A stretch of DNA of 64,000 nucleotides from Nymphaea colorata (taxonomy: Eukaryota > Streptophyta > Magnoliopsida > Nymphaeales > Nymphaeaceae), in contig NC_045146.1 of assembly GCF_008831285.2 (NCBI RefSeq), positions 17,849,149 to 17,913,148 of the forward strand, read 5' to 3'. Positions 1 through 12,499 of this stretch are shown piece by piece (position 1 is the first letter of the stretch; each line of letters begins with the position of its first letter). The translations under genes were made by a program, and so were the position numbers. Below the pieces are notes generated by a model. It searched no databases, was not told where the DNA came from, and saw only the letters and a list, made by a program, of their open reading frames with translations.

Positions 1-534
1 GACCTCAATGATTGCAGGTGGGGCCTTACACGAGTTGAGCCAATTCTAGCCTGAGCTTGAGCTGAGGCGAGCTTCATACAACAAGTTCAAGATCAACTTA
101 ACAGTTGTTTAACTTGTTTTTGTTAAACATGTTTCATATCAAGTTGTATGCTTCTTAAGGAAGCATCAAGCGAGCAGCTCACACGATTCAACGTATAACA
201 AGATTGTTTAACATCTGGAAAAGGATTGATGTTATTAGAATTTAGTGAGCTCCCACCGAAGACCTTTGCTGGGACAACGTCAATTCAGGTAAGAGAATGA
301 TAAAGTCTAGAATTTATACATCATTGACAATGTAAAGGTAGTTCTGAAATGTTTGAATACATGAAGTCAAACCAGAGCAAATTCTTATGCTGTTTCCGTA
401 GTGCAAGTTGGTGCTCCAAGGTGATAAGAGATAGGGAACGCAATGAACAGTGAAAACCTTCAAAAATCTCTCCGGCCCCATCTCCCTCTCCGTGAAGCTT
501 ATCCCTGTGTGCCTACTAGTCATCTCCGAAAAGT

Positions 535-535
<1 letters not shown>
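1..535. other. Intergenic DNA with a dispersed 'gagctcgag' type repeat
   Basis: No gene is visible. The first 180 bases carry the gagttgag / gagcttgag words that recur at about 25.3-25.5, 49.1-49.2, 50.8-50.9, 54.4-54.8 and 60.8-61.1 kb. They look like fragments of one dispersed, old repeat family. The last 100 bases become CT-rich and probably belong to the leader of the CNL locus that follows. Confidence 0.4.

Positions 536-580
<45 letters not shown>
536..580 (+). repeat. (CT)n microsatellite abutting the CNL start codon
   Basis: A perfect CT dinucleotide run of about 45 bases ends directly at the ATG of the plus-strand CNL locus. Read through in frame it would give Ser-Leu repeats, so it is better seen as 5' leader than as coding sequence. 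The intact minus-strand CNL has a comparable GA/GAA (CT/CTT in sense) tract just ahead of its ATG. Confidence 0.9.
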
Positions 581-582
<2 letters not shown>

Positions 583-3500
583 GGAGGAAGTCCTTTCATT
601 CTTGTGGAAGAAGGTGGTCAGGAAAGTGGTGGGTGTGGCTGAAGATGAGATACGCAAAGTTGCTTCTGTGGAGGATGAACTGGACAACCTGAAGCAAAAG
701 CTGGAGTTGATCCAACCATTTCTCAGGGATGCTCACAACAAGCAGTTCGCCTCGAAGGAGGTCAAGGACTGGATAACCAGGCTCAATGAGGTCGCCTACG
801 ATGCTCATGATGTTATTGACCTGCACCAAATCCAGTGTAGAGACATGCCCACCGTTTCCAACCCAATCAAGGTACGGAAACTCTTGACCTCGCTTTCTAG
901 TCGTCAAAGATATTCCCAAATTGCTAGAGGCATTGCTGACAAGATAAAAGAGATCAATGGGAGACTCGACGTGTTATACGAGGAGAAGGATCTCTTTGGC
1001 CTTGCATTGATGCCGGATGAAGCATGTTCAAGTGAGGAGACCAGCGGGTTTCTACGGGAAGAACGCCAAACAACTTCAGCCATCACCGAACCGAGCATGA
1101 TTGGGAGGGAAAAAGATGAAGAATTGGTGGTCAAGTGGCTGGTGCAGGAACCAAATCCACGGGAAAATGAAGAGGGTGCTTCTGTTATAGCCATTACTGG
1201 AATGGGTGGGATCGGAAAGACGGCCCTCGCCAAGAAGATCTACAACAATGGCAGCGTAAGAGATTGCTTTGAGAAACGCATGTGGGTGTGCGTCTCAGAG
1301 CGGCCGAATCCGTTGGACCTCTTCAGGAAGATCTTGGAGGAGGTTGGGGGAAAAGATGACGGCTTTAACCAGTTGATTGGCCTAAACGCTTTGCATTCTG
1401 AGATAAGCAACCATTTGAAGGATAGAAAGTTTTTGTTGGTTTTGGATGATGTATGGGAATTTGGATGGTGGCAGGAGCTGGGGAGCCTTTGGAAAGGTGG
1501 TACTTCAGGAAGTAAGGTCATGATAACTACCAGGCAAACTAAAGTTGAAGGTTTGGACTTCACTCACTTGCATCAACTTACATTCTTAACCGAGAAGCTG
1601 AGTTGGCAACTATTTGTAGATAGAGCACTAAGAAGAGGTGAGGTTGAGCAAGATCTTGATGGGGTGAGAGATGTTGGGAGAGACATAGTAAACAAGTGTG
1701 GGGGACTGCCCCTTGCTTTGAACGCTGTGGGCAGTATGTTGCGCCACAAAGAAAGAAGGAGACCTGTTTGGCAAAATATTCTTGACAGCCCATTGTGGAA
1801 GTGGAGAGGCCCACAGAACAACAATGATGTTTTTGCTGCCATTGCCTTGAGTTACATGAACATATCTTTCCCCTTAAGGCAATGTCTAATCCACTGTTGC
1901 ACATTTCCTAAGGACTATGAAATGAAAAAGGAAAGCTTAGTGAGGCTTTGGCTTGCAGAAGGTTTTATTCCAGAGGAAAAGGGAATCGATATGGAAGTTT
2001 TAGCAGAACGGTATCTGGAAGATTTGGTTGGTTGTAGCTTGCTTCAAACTGTAGCGAGTGACACAAAAGTGGCTGTGTACGCCTTACATGATATTGTTCA
2101 TGACTTTGCTTTATTCATAAGAGGGGAAGAACATGTGAGTGTAGATCTCTTGAAAACTGGAATTGTTTCCCCTCAAGCGCGCGTTTTCTCATCAGTTGGT
2201 GCAGATTGTGTGCTTGAGATACTCATAAAGCATAATAAGCTACGAGCGTTAATAATGCTTCAGATTGATTTTTTCCCTGCCAGCAATTTTCTTGCATTTA
2301 AGCAGCTTAGAATACTAGATTTGAGCAGTAGTAACATCTTGGACTTGCCAGAGTCGATTGGGGATTTAGTGCTTTTGAAGTACATAAACCTTTCACAGAC
2401 AAAAATCTTGGAGTTGCCCGAGTCCATTACCAAGCTCTATGACCTGCAAACGCTAGACCTTACCAACAGTGATGTACAAGACTTCCTGATAGAATTTCTT
2501 CTTTAGGTGCTTTGAGACATCTTGACTTAAGAGGAACATTTCTACTAAAATACCTGCCAAAAGGCATCGGGAAGCTAACTTGTCTGCGGACACTGAATAA
2601 GTTTGTGGTTGGTAGCAACTTAGGTGATGGGAGGGGAAGCAAGTTATGGGAGTTGCACGACTTGAACAGTTTAAGAGGGCACTTGACCATCGAGCACTTG
2701 GAAAGGGTTGATAACATAGAAGAGGCTAAACAAACTCAATTAAGTAGAAAAGAAAACCTGCAAAGTTTGATGCTATTTTCAGAAAGTACTTCTTCTCCAG
2801 AGAAAGTGGAGCTTCTTTACGAAGAGCTCCAGCCTCCAGAAGGCCTCATTGAATTAAGTATAATATGCTATGCTGGCGTTAACTTTCCCACCTAGATGAG
2901 CTCCAAAATATACTATTGTCTGGAGGAAATCACTTTCTGTGATTGCAAATTCCTGGAGTCATTGCCGAGCTTAGGCCATTTGCCCAATCTCTTGAGACTA
3001 GAAATAAGTGGTGCTGAAAGGGTTAAGGATTTTGACGTTACTTCAAACCACGTTGGTGGAAGAGCTGTATTTCCAAAACTAGAAAAATTGAAGTTGATAG
3101 ACATGTTGAGCCTGGAGGAGTTTTTGTTTGATGCAGGTATAGAAACCATGCCATGCCTTCGATGGTTAAAAGTCTCTTTCTGCCCGAAATTAAGGGTGCT
3201 GCCATTCTTTCCGGCTCTTGAAGAACTAAGTATAAGAGGTGTGGAGGAATGGAAAGGATGGGCCATCAAAAAGGATGTAGAGATGCCTTGTTTGAAAAGA
3301 ATGGATATTGATGGCAGGCCTCGTTCAAATCTGAAGTGCTTACCCAACTGTCCAAGTTTAGAGGACATGACAATTAGTCATTGCCATCAGCTGGCTGAAG
3401 ATTCTACATTTAAAATGGAGAAACTAAAGCACCTAGAGATCATCAATTCACCTAAGCTAGCCCCATTGCTTGAAGGGATTCAAGATATGAAAGAACTGAA

Positions 3501-4479
3501 GTCTTTGGTTGTATGTGGTATGTCGAAGTTGCAACAATTATTGAATAAAAGCCCCCTTGATTTGCACAAACTTGAGTCTGTGAGAATCAAGGACTGCCAC
3601 AAATTGGTTTCACTTCCACATGGATTGCACCTCAACAGATTGAAGAAATTGGCCTTAAAGGATTTGCCTCAACTTACTTCCTTACCTTCTATGCTTTTGG
3701 ATAACATGAAAGCGCTAGAAGTGCTGGAACTTGGTCCGAACGTCCATTTCACAGAAGGGCATGGGCTACTGCAGAACCTGAATTTCTCAAGGCTTAGGTG
3801 TCTCAAAATATTTGGCTTCCATGAACTTGGAACAGAGTGGCTCAGGTGCAAAATGAAAAACATGGACCAACTGGAAGAGCTAGTTATAGAAGATTGTCCT
3901 AAGCTGGTGTCTATTTCAGATGTGTTGAAACATTATTCCCTTCCCAAACTTCGAATTATGCACATTGCTTGCTTATCTAGTTACAGAGTTCATACTAGGC
4001 AATGGAGAAGGTCGCTCACATGCTCATTGGTCATGAACTCCTTCAGGATGTGCAACCAACTGAGTGGGTTGGTAAACTTGAGTAGCAGGTTGGATGCCTT
4101 AATCATCAATTTGTTCCCTGGTCTTGACTCACTGCCAGATTGGATACAACAACTTCATCAACTGGAGTACTTGGTAATCGAGGATTCTGAAAATCTTACT
4201 CATTTACCGAACTGGTTGAGCAAATTATCCAAACTCAAACGCTTTCGGCTGACTCGTCTGCTGGAGCTAAGCAGTCTACCCGATGCAGTGGGAAGCCTCC
4301 GCCAACTTGAAGGGCTTTACATCCATTCATGTCCGAAACTGAATTTCCTGCCAAATGGGGTTCAGCATCTCTCAAGGCTTCATTATCTGTATATCTCTGA
4401 TTGCAATGCTTTAGTTGAGCGCTGCCAAAAGGAAGATAGGCACAAGATCTCCCATATTCCTGATTTATTTCTTGTGTAA
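581..4479 (+). pseudogene. CC-NB-ARC-LRR (CNL) disease-resistance gene, broken by one frameshift and one stop
   Basis: In its intact form this family encodes a cytoplasmic immune receptor (nucleotide-binding switch plus LRR sensor). The start is placed at 581, where the coiled-coil begins (MEEVLSFLWKK); the upstream frame is only CT repeat. Visible landmarks, counted from that Met: EDVID-like NEVAYDAHDVIDL (about 69-81), P-loop GMGGIGKT (207-214), kinase-2 FLLVLDDVW (284-292), GLPL (375-378), RNBS-D with FPKDYEMKKESLVRLW, and an MHD-equivalent LHDIVHD (502-508), then LRRs. Against the paralog at 26463 there is a 1-nt deletion near 2480, so frame 2 stops at 2504-2506 and the LRR continues in frame 1. 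A Trp codon has become TAG at 2893-2895, and 66 nt (22 residues of LRR) are missing in frame near 3398. The LRR then runs open to TAA at 4477-4479. A truncated CC-NB-ARC protein of about 640 residues could still be made. Confidence 0.9.
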
Positions 4480-5950
4480 ACAGGTAACAAATGTCTGATC
4501 TCATCATAGATCGCCAAGCAACTGAAGAGATTGCTTTGCCGCAAACACAATCTGTTGTTTCCCAGTGTTCTGTTTTATCTTTGTTTTTTTGTCACGTCGA
4601 AATTTTTGGACAAATTTATGCAAATTCTTCTATGTTACTATGTTCCTTGTCACTGTCTACCATGTGGCTGCAAAAGTATGGATCGTTTCATATCTGATTT
4701 AATATACTACCTGTAATTTCGTACTCACATGTTCACCAAACTGGGTTTGTTAAGTGTTGCTCATCTAAATTGATCAGACGATAAGACCAAGTTATGAACT
4801 TGCTTGAATTCGGACGAAAACAGATAGAAGTCTTGTTACTTTGGCATCTGGGTAGCTTTCTTTCACTGCTTTGGTCCATGCCCGACCAATATGGCACAGC
4901 AGATTCAAATTGGATCTGGATTTATATTCCAGTCTGCAGTTTAGGTTGTAGCCCTTCAAATTTGGATCTAACTAGATGATCACGAATCCGGCCAACTCAT
5001 GAAGGCCACCTATTTGATCGGACATACTCGGACACGAACTACCCCTTTTACCTTGGTAAGTGGTTGAAAATTACAAGCTCTCCATCTTGGTCTCAATATA
5101 TTATAGTTACTGCGTCGATAAATTTCACAAGATTAAACATATGGGTGATGACGTGATTGAATTTGAGAACTTCATCTTTGCGGGTGCCCTGATAACTTGT
5201 GCTTGCAGGTTTAAGCCGTGTTTGATTACTAGATAAAGCTTTTACCACAAATTGTAGATCTCACGATTTTTTTTATTTTTTTTTATTTTATGTCAAACAA
5301 AGCAACTTTTCTTCTAAATATGCCAGAGGGGACCGTGCCCAACCAAATCCAGTTGAAGATCTTCTCTATGCTGATCAGCAGACCTAGCAAGCAGGTAGGT
5401 CATGAACAGGAGCCGAAAATCCCCAGAAAACGGGTTGTCATATAATAATGCAAATACTTTGTTTTAAAAAAGGTTGGAGATAAAGAAATAGTAATAGATA
5501 GCATTTGTATTAAAATAAAACAAATAAAGTTAAATAATAATATCTGAAAAGAGAACTGATAAATTGGTGACATTCCGAACAAAATAACATGAAAATATTC
5601 TGTTTCTGTACTGCCTGTATCACTCATGAGCAAGTTGCATTTTATCTACACTGCAAGCCAAACAACTCTGCGACTTCTCAAGATTAGGTGAGGTCTACAA
5701 ATTGATGAAATATATAGTAATACATGTGCACAGTAGACTCGCCCTTGTCTCCGTTTACTTTATTAGTTATACCAATGCTATTTATGCGTAGACGATCTGC
5801 AGTTGTACTATTGAGCATCGGTGGATTGATATTAATATCACACTTGGTAATTGCCCTCGAGAGATTAAGTGAACTTTGCCCTCGATGTTGCTTAAGCAAT
5901 GGCTTGATTAGTTATACGTGCCAAAGTTCTTATATATGTATTAGCAAACA
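4480..5950. other. Spacer downstream of the CNL pseudogene, duplicated at 28599-30090
   Basis: No convincing gene is present. The sequence matches the region after the LRR gene at 26463-28598 almost base for base, including the words around the stop codon and the caagttatgaacttgcttgaa block. Short reading frames here are not conserved between the copies, which supports non-coding DNA. A short segment near 5217-5310 has GTGTTTGATT at one end and GTCAAACAAAG at the other, like a small MITE remnant. Confidence 0.6.
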
Positions 5951-5953
5951 TGA

Positions 5954-7260
5954 GGGCCCGTTTGATTGCCCGGGTAAAAAGAGAGAAACGGGTGAAATGT
6001 GTACCGGCGGGTGGAATTTCACCCACCGACTTATCAAACGTCGTAAAACTTCACCAGTTTTTCTTCTTTTGAGCGGCTCAAATTTCACCCGCTCCATTTT
6101 TTTCTTCCCTCATTTCTTTCACTCATCTCCTCTCCAGTCTACGGCACCCTCGACCGCAACCCTTCCTCCCTCGCAATCCTTGACGCCAACCCTTCCTCCA
6201 GTCGACGGCAACCCTCGTCTTCCTCGCTCTCACGATCCAGGCTCTGCTCTGCCCTCCAACGCTCCCATCTGCCCTCCTTCCCATTTGAAGCCCATCTTCC
6301 TCTCTGCCCTCCAACGCAGCAACGCTCTCATCTGCCCTCTTTCCCATTTGAAGCCCATCTTCCCCTCTGTCCTCCAACGCAGCAACGCTCTCATCTGCCC
6401 TCTTTCCCATTTGAAGCCCATCTTCCCCTCTGTCCTCCAACGCAGCAACGCTCCCATCTGCCCTCCTTCCCATTTAAAGCCAATCTTCCCCTCTGCCCTC
6501 CAACGCTCGTGCCTTCTTGTCTCCCGGCTGAGCTAACTTTAATCTCGTTCCTTTTCTGTTAATTTCTTGTATCTTTGGAATTTTGATTCGTGTTGTTTTT
6601 TGTTTCTCGCATTTTTCTATAGGACAACAGGGAACAATAATGGTAATGCTTATATTCCTATCTGTTTCCATGGATCACTTGTTTGGTAAGTTTGAATGGG
6701 CTGAAGTCGTCTACTCAATTGTTTATCCATGATTTGACTCTCTCTTCCTGTGAAAATCAGATTCAGCCGCTACCAACATATAATTTGACAAAATCGATAG
6801 ATCTTTTAGCAGATCTGCTATTGATACAAGAAATCGATAGATCTCTTGTTTTGTTGACAGCAGCTTGGTGTTGATTTTCATTCCTGCTATTATCTTGATG
6901 AGGGAAACATTTTCTTGAGTATATTAGAAGTTCAGACCTGCTTTGCAACATGACATTGGATTATTTTGAATTTTGGAATTAAGTTAATACAACTTTAGTC
7001 GTAGTTTTGAAAGATCATTTTTCAATTTCTTCCCAGGTCAAATTGGGGAAGAGAAGAAAACAAAAAACTACTAACAATTCTAAAAAAGTCTCTTCATTTT
7101 TTTACCTTGTGCATCAAACAAGGTTAAATTTACCATTTTAAATTCTTTCTGTGCATCAAACAAAACCTCAAATTGAAAAAGGGGAAATTTCATCCTCTAA
7201 TTTTTTTCAAAAAAATTTACCATGGTCACGTTAAATTTCACCCAACAATCAAACGAGCCC
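5954..7260. mobile_element. PIF/Harbinger-like (Tourist-type) non-autonomous DNA transposon
   Basis: The left end reads GGGCCCGTTTGATT and the right end reads AATCAAACGAGCCC, a 14-bp terminal inverted repeat with one mismatch. The similarity continues imperfectly for about 10 more bases. TGA flanks both ends (5951-5953 and 7261-7263) as a 3-bp target duplication. The homologous site near 30077 in unit B lacks the element: aaacatgtatgactg there against aaacatga...tgaatgactg here. A 3-bp duplication with a GGGnnnGTTTG end is typical of PIF/Harbinger elements. No transposase is visible. The interior has a GC-rich, exon-like segment and a 63-bp minisatellite, so it may be a Pack-type element that captured host sequence; that last point is inference. 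Confidence 0.72.
6271..6510 (+). repeat. 63-bp minisatellite, about four copies, inside the DNA transposon
   Basis: Units start at 6271, 6334, 6397 and 6460 (the last one is cut short). Each contains the words ttcccatttgaagcccatc and ctccaacgcagcaacg. The period is a multiple of three, so both strands show long repetitive reading frames (21-residue periods). These probably reflect the repeat rather than a protein. Units 2 and 3 are nearly identical while the outer ones diverge, as expected from unequal exchange. Confidence 0.85.
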
Positions 7261-10200
7261 TGAATGACTGATAGAATATCATGGTTTTTTTACCGCACTT
7301 ATGACTTACATTTTTCTTTTTCATAGAGATATTTTAGATATTATCTTTTATTTTATGCATATATAATAGATTAGCTATATAAAATAAAAACGTAGTATCT
7401 AAAATCTCTCAATGAAAAAGAACTACTTTATTTTAAAAGAAAGTCAGTCAACGAGTGTGACCAAACATTAAACGTGACAGATGCGATGAATGGTACAGTA
7501 AGAATCAACTTGTGGTTCTTAATAAAAGGTGACATTGGTTGCCTCTTCCAATTCAAACCACTTGTCAATAATGAATCGCCATTGCCTGTTCCAAAACTAG
7601 TTCACATGTAAAGCTACGTAAGAACATATAATCGCTGCAGAAAACAAATGCTTATAATAATATTATATATGGTAGGCGAACCAATCTCTCAGGAACAAAA
7701 ACTTGAATTTCTGCTGCAAACACAATCCGCCTTTTCCAGTGTTTTGTTTCATCTTTTTTTTTTGCCATGCTGAAATTCTTAGACATATTTGTGCAAGTTC
7801 GTCTATGTCACTATGTTCCTTTGTCATTGTATACCATGTGGCTGCAAAAGTTCATATCTGATTTGAAATAATACCTGTACTTTTGCACTCGCATGTTCAC
7901 CAAACTGGGTTTGTTGAGTGTTGTTCATCTAAATCGATCAGACCAGTAAGACAAGTTACAAAACTTGCTTGAATTCAGATGAAAACAGATAGAAATCTGG
8001 TTACTTTGGCATCAGGGTAGCTTTCTTTTACTACTCTGGTTCATGTGCGATCAATATGGCACAGCAGCTTCAAATTGGATCAGGATTTAGATTCCAGCCT
8101 GCTGTTCATGTGCGAATCCGCCCGACTCATGAAGGCCACCTATTTGATACGGACATAAACCACCCCTTAGTAAAGTGGTTCAAAATCCGAAGCTCTCCAT
8201 CTTGATCTCAATATATTATAATCACCGGGTTGATAATTTTCACAAGTTTAGATGTACAAGGACATTGGTTCACAAAGACTATTTTGTGGAAGTTTTCCAT
8301 GTAAATTAATGAGTTGATGTACGAAGACATGAGCAATTCAAAGAGTGAGGAGGTTGATGACGAAACTATAGAAAATAAAAGGCAAAGCAAAAGAGTGACG
8401 AACGCTTTGGCAATTTAAGGATATATATTACCCGACTTGACAAAGGATGCCGGTACCTATTGGTTTTTGATATATTAGATTAGATGCAAATATGCAATGT
8501 AAGCTTACGGAAAAAATACTATAGTATGATGCATTTGAAGTTTTCTAGAACGAGTAAAAGCTTTGGTTCAAAAGACACAACGCATCAGATTTTTTCTTTT
8601 CTTGGTATTGCATATATGGTTTCGTAAAGCAAATCATTGATGTTATTATTATTAATGTTTTTCAAATATTATGATTTTATTTTCTTTTAAAAACAATATA
8701 GAACTTCTTAAAAGACCACGCATGAGGGGAGACTGGCTGCTACGCGGAGAAAAAAAAAATCTCATATTAAAATTTCCAAAAATTCATGACCTACCTCTTA
8801 TCCCAACCCTTTTTCCTCCTCAAATTTTTGAAAAGATACGAATGGCAACTTCATGGCATATGTTGCTACTAAAAACGCGCTAATGATAGGTTGCATTGCA
8901 TCTAAATGATTTCATTCTGGCTTCAAGATTTTTTCCAATTTCTATTGTACCGCATCTAATCTCGATCCAAATTCAAAGGCATTCCGCTGTTCTGAAATGG
9001 ACTTCAGAATCTCGATCCGAAATCTACGCCATGCATTCTGCTGTTCTGAAATTCACTTCAGGTAGAAAACCCTTGGTAAACTTGAGGGGGCATTTTTTGG
9101 AACGCAGTGTTCTATGAATCTCTCGGACACATTCATGCGATGCTGCATCGTTCCCATTACCAAATGCCCTTTTTACAAGCAACAAACAACACCGGAATGA
9201 ATATAGAAATTTATTATGTCCTCTACTTTCGCACATCCAGACAAGACATACACATGTAATATATAGTGGTTTCTTTTCTAATTGCCTCAGATGTACCAAA
9301 AGTGGTGACATTTATCATGTCAAAACCAACTAAACATTTGAAAGCCGATGAAAACCACAACGGTCATTGAGGTTAGAACAACCGTGGACCAATGTAATAG
9401 AAATATAGATTGCAGCAACAGAAATACCAAGATTACAGTTCTAGAGTATCACATTAAACCAAAAGTTGTGCCAAAACAAACAAGACTATACATGTAAACA
9501 CATGTAGATATATTGAAACTGTGAAACACATCCAACTCGATCAGTGGCTGATGGCATCAAAACAATTAAGTAGAAACTAGAAACGGCACATGATGAAAAA
9601 ACTTCAGCAGCTGCTCAGCATGATCTCCAAAATTCTTGGTAACCATCTCAGAAATACAACGTTATTGTAGTTGAGATTTCAAAGACATGCAAGAGGAGGA
9701 AATGAAAGATGGATGTGAAATTTCAGTTGTCATACTCAATCTATCGGGGATTTTAACCAAGTAACTAAGCCCTTATTTTATAGTTGCGAAAACAATGGCT
9801 ATGTATCGAAAAGGTTATAAGATGCTAAGCCTATTTTTGGAGCTAAGACCAACGATTGGTTCCAAAATAGAATTCCTCTGGGGAAGGTGCCTTATGTGCA
9901 TAAAACCTGGGAAATCTGAACGGTGGTTTAAAACTGCAACAAACAGAAAAAAGAAATTGTACATGATTAGCGATAATATTTGCATCGAGTAGAATAAAAG
10001 TTCTGTAGAAATATGTAGAGTGTAATCAGTGTGGCCAACAACACCACTACAAGTCTACAAGAAAGAAATCTAAGGCACTACACATAGACAAATGGAAATA
10101 CTTGTCTATTATGGTAGCAAAAGTTGAGATAACTTCTGATTCTCAAGCATCTGGCAAATTCCTAGCATCATCACAAAGGACGGGGACCAAGTCCACCATT

Positions 10201-10959
10201 GGTGGCACAAACCGTCTTCCAATGTCAGACTAATCTTCAGCCTTGTCCACAAAAGTCGATCACCTTCAGTGTTTCCCTCTTCAATCACCTGTTTGATAGG
10301 CACAAATCATTGATTAAACCACCACAAACCGATGGCCCTACTTATTCAATAAGGCAGCTCTCTGATTACAAGTATCCAATTCATGTCACCTCCAACATTT
10401 CACATGTGATGTTCTCGATGGGTATGGACCTCCTTAAGTATATGCTATTTGAGCTGAGTTAACTGTACATCCTAACTGAAGCATGGAAACATTTAGTGAC
10501 AAGACACCAAAACATTTTTCTTTGTTGCAACTCTATGGTGCTTGTTCTTGTCAACTTTTCGGATCCACATCACCTAAAAGCAAAAAGGAAGACTTAGAGA
10601 AATACATGTACATGTTAAGCATATCCAAATTCCAAAAACATCAACGACATTTGAGATAAATAATGTTCCCAGTGAAATAGCAACTGTTTAATTTTTTTTT
10701 TGGGTCAAGAAATCCAAACAAAGACAATATCAAAATCTCCTATAAACAAGTCAAAAGCAAATTGGAGAGATAGAAACCAGCTCTTTTAATGATAAGGAAG
10801 AAAACAAATTTTGCCGTGGCTTTTATCTAGCCAATTAAGCTTTCTTCTTTTATTAATGCTATTGCTCAGGACAAGATACTACCATTGCTCGTCGCTTGTA
10901 AAACCAGTTCCATTTTATTAACCAACAATAACCAGTCCTAAAACAAGACTATGTATATG
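7261..10959. other. Duplicated spacer between the convergent CNL loci, unit A copy
   Basis: No gene can be supported. Parts match 30100-31450, 36930-37054 and 39680-41200 (unit B) and 57010-58600 (unit C). Conserved stretches include the AT-rich tatttatgcatatataatagattagc region near 7350, the aggacattggttcacaaagac block near 8260 and the ctgaaattcacttcagg region near 9050. The segment 9970-10645 is missing from unit B but partly present in unit C, so it was deleted from B. Short frames here are not preserved between copies. Confidence 0.6.
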
Positions 10960-10967
10960 TATAAAAC

Positions 10968-12063
10968 ATAGCCACAAATAATGTCTTGGAGTTTTAAACG
11001 GCGAGGTTTTTCTCTAGTATTTCTCTGGTATAATACGGCGGGCTTGAAAAATATGAGAAAAAAGGGGGGGAAATGGTATTTTTTAAATAAAAAATCTTAA
11101 AATCTTCCTAAAAATTAGGAAAAGATAAAATAAATGAGAAACTAATAAGACAACAACAAAAAGAAGAAATACATAACAAAAAAATTAGAAAATGAACACA
11201 ATCGGGCAAAAAAATGGATAAGTAACTATTAGGTATTAACTATTAATTATTACTTACCTATAAATCAGGAATGAAGAGACAAATCAGAAATAAAGAGAAC
11301 ATAATACATATTAAGTTATTAACCCGTTATGCAAAAATCAGAATCAAACTAATGCATAAGTAACATCAAGTTTATAGCCCTCATGGCTTTACAACACAAT
11401 TTAAATAATTCTTAACAGCGATAGAGTTTCTACGTTTTAATGCACATATGCAAATCGACTGAAACAAAAAATTGAAACTAATCGATTGAAAACAAAAAAG
11501 CTAGAAAGCAGAAACTAGCGGACATAAACAAAAAGTAGAAACCATCAAACGTATTACCTACCTCAAAATGTCCAATGCACATATGCAAATGGACTGAAAA
11601 GCTAACGGAAATCCTACCTGAGCACGCGAGCGTGATCGGATATAGCTGTTGGAGGTCTGCACGGTGCCGGAAAATGCACCAGTCCGTTGGAGGTTTAATG
11701 TTGCTGCAACTTGACCCAAACAAGGAGGCGACAGTCTGCTCCGCCGGTGAGTTTGAGGTCCTAAACCTCGCCGGAAATTGAAATCGCCTAGATTTAACGT
11801 CTAAATGTTTTTAACTTCTAAGTTTTACGTTTTAATCATTTTTTACCCAAACTACCAAATTTTTTCAAAATTACAGTTGATGCCACCGCCTGAAATAAAA
11901 CTGTCTTTTAAAAAAGACGCGAAAAAATGCTTTTTTACGTGTTTTTTTTGTTTTTCTGTTTTTTTGAAAAAAACTCGTTTTTTTCCTGTATTATTTGGCA
12001 TTCGATTTTCAAGCATTTTTTTTCACGTTTTTTTTTTTGAAAATAATGCATTTTCTGTAGCTA
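10968..12063. mobile_element. hAT-like non-autonomous element (about 1.1 kb)
   Basis: It is bounded by TATAAAAC (10960-10967) and TATAAAGC (12064-12071), an 8-bp target duplication with one mismatch. The ends TAGCCACAAATAATG and, on the other strand, TAGCTACAGAAAATG form imperfect inverted repeats. Unit B has TATAAAAC followed directly by an A-run near 41200 with nothing inserted, so this is an insertion relative to B. An 8-bp duplication is characteristic of hAT elements. No transposase can be read. The interior is AT-rich with poly-T runs near the right end. Confidence 0.5.
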
Positions 12064-12499
12064 TATAAAGCCAAAAAAACCTGAATTTAAACTTTCTAGT
12101 TCCTGTTCAGCATCGTGGGAACAGACGGAATGTAATTTCCAGTTTAAAATTATGCCCTAATATCTAGGGGCTATGCGATCCAAGATTGGCAAATGCACTG
12201 ACCATAATATGTGACTTTTCCATTTTAAGATCTGCCTAGTTTGACTATAATATCCAGTCAAACTTTCAACAAGCCCATTTCATTTGGAGGAAGACATTTT
12301 AGTGAGAAGCAGACCTACAGGCTGATGAAGGAACCGAGAGGCAGATGCAATGTAAATAAGAACCCAAACCCATTATTATCGTGCGGCAATCACATAATAA
12401 AATAATGATATATTTTAAAATTTTTAAATAACTTAAAAGTTACCTGATAATATCCACTGATTCACTTCAAGTATCCGCAATTTTCATCTTTTATTTTCT
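12064..12499. other. 3' flank of the minus-strand CNL locus, unit A
   Basis: Non-coding sequence closely matching 41210-41595, the 3' flank of the intact CNL. Both carry the words gggaacagacgg and catttcatttggaggaagac. This pairing shows the fragmented locus on its right and the intact gene at 41596 are products of one duplication. Confidence 0.65.

Noticed and set aside
443-580. N-terminal extension of the plus-strand CNL frame (MNSENLQ... then Ser-Leu repeats)
   Set aside because: Most of it is translated (CT)n microsatellite; the conserved coiled-coil begins at the Met at 581.
2913-3368. Minus-strand frame of 151 codons opposite the LRR, conserved at 26966-27421
   Set aside because: Conservation follows from the coding strand of the LRR; the composition is that of antisense LRR and no independent motif is visible.
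6123-6473. Minus-strand frame with repeated ADESVAALEDRGEDGLQ-like units, looking like a repeat protein
   Set aside because: It is produced by the 63-bp minisatellite, whose period keeps all frames open; the plus strand shows an equally long frame.
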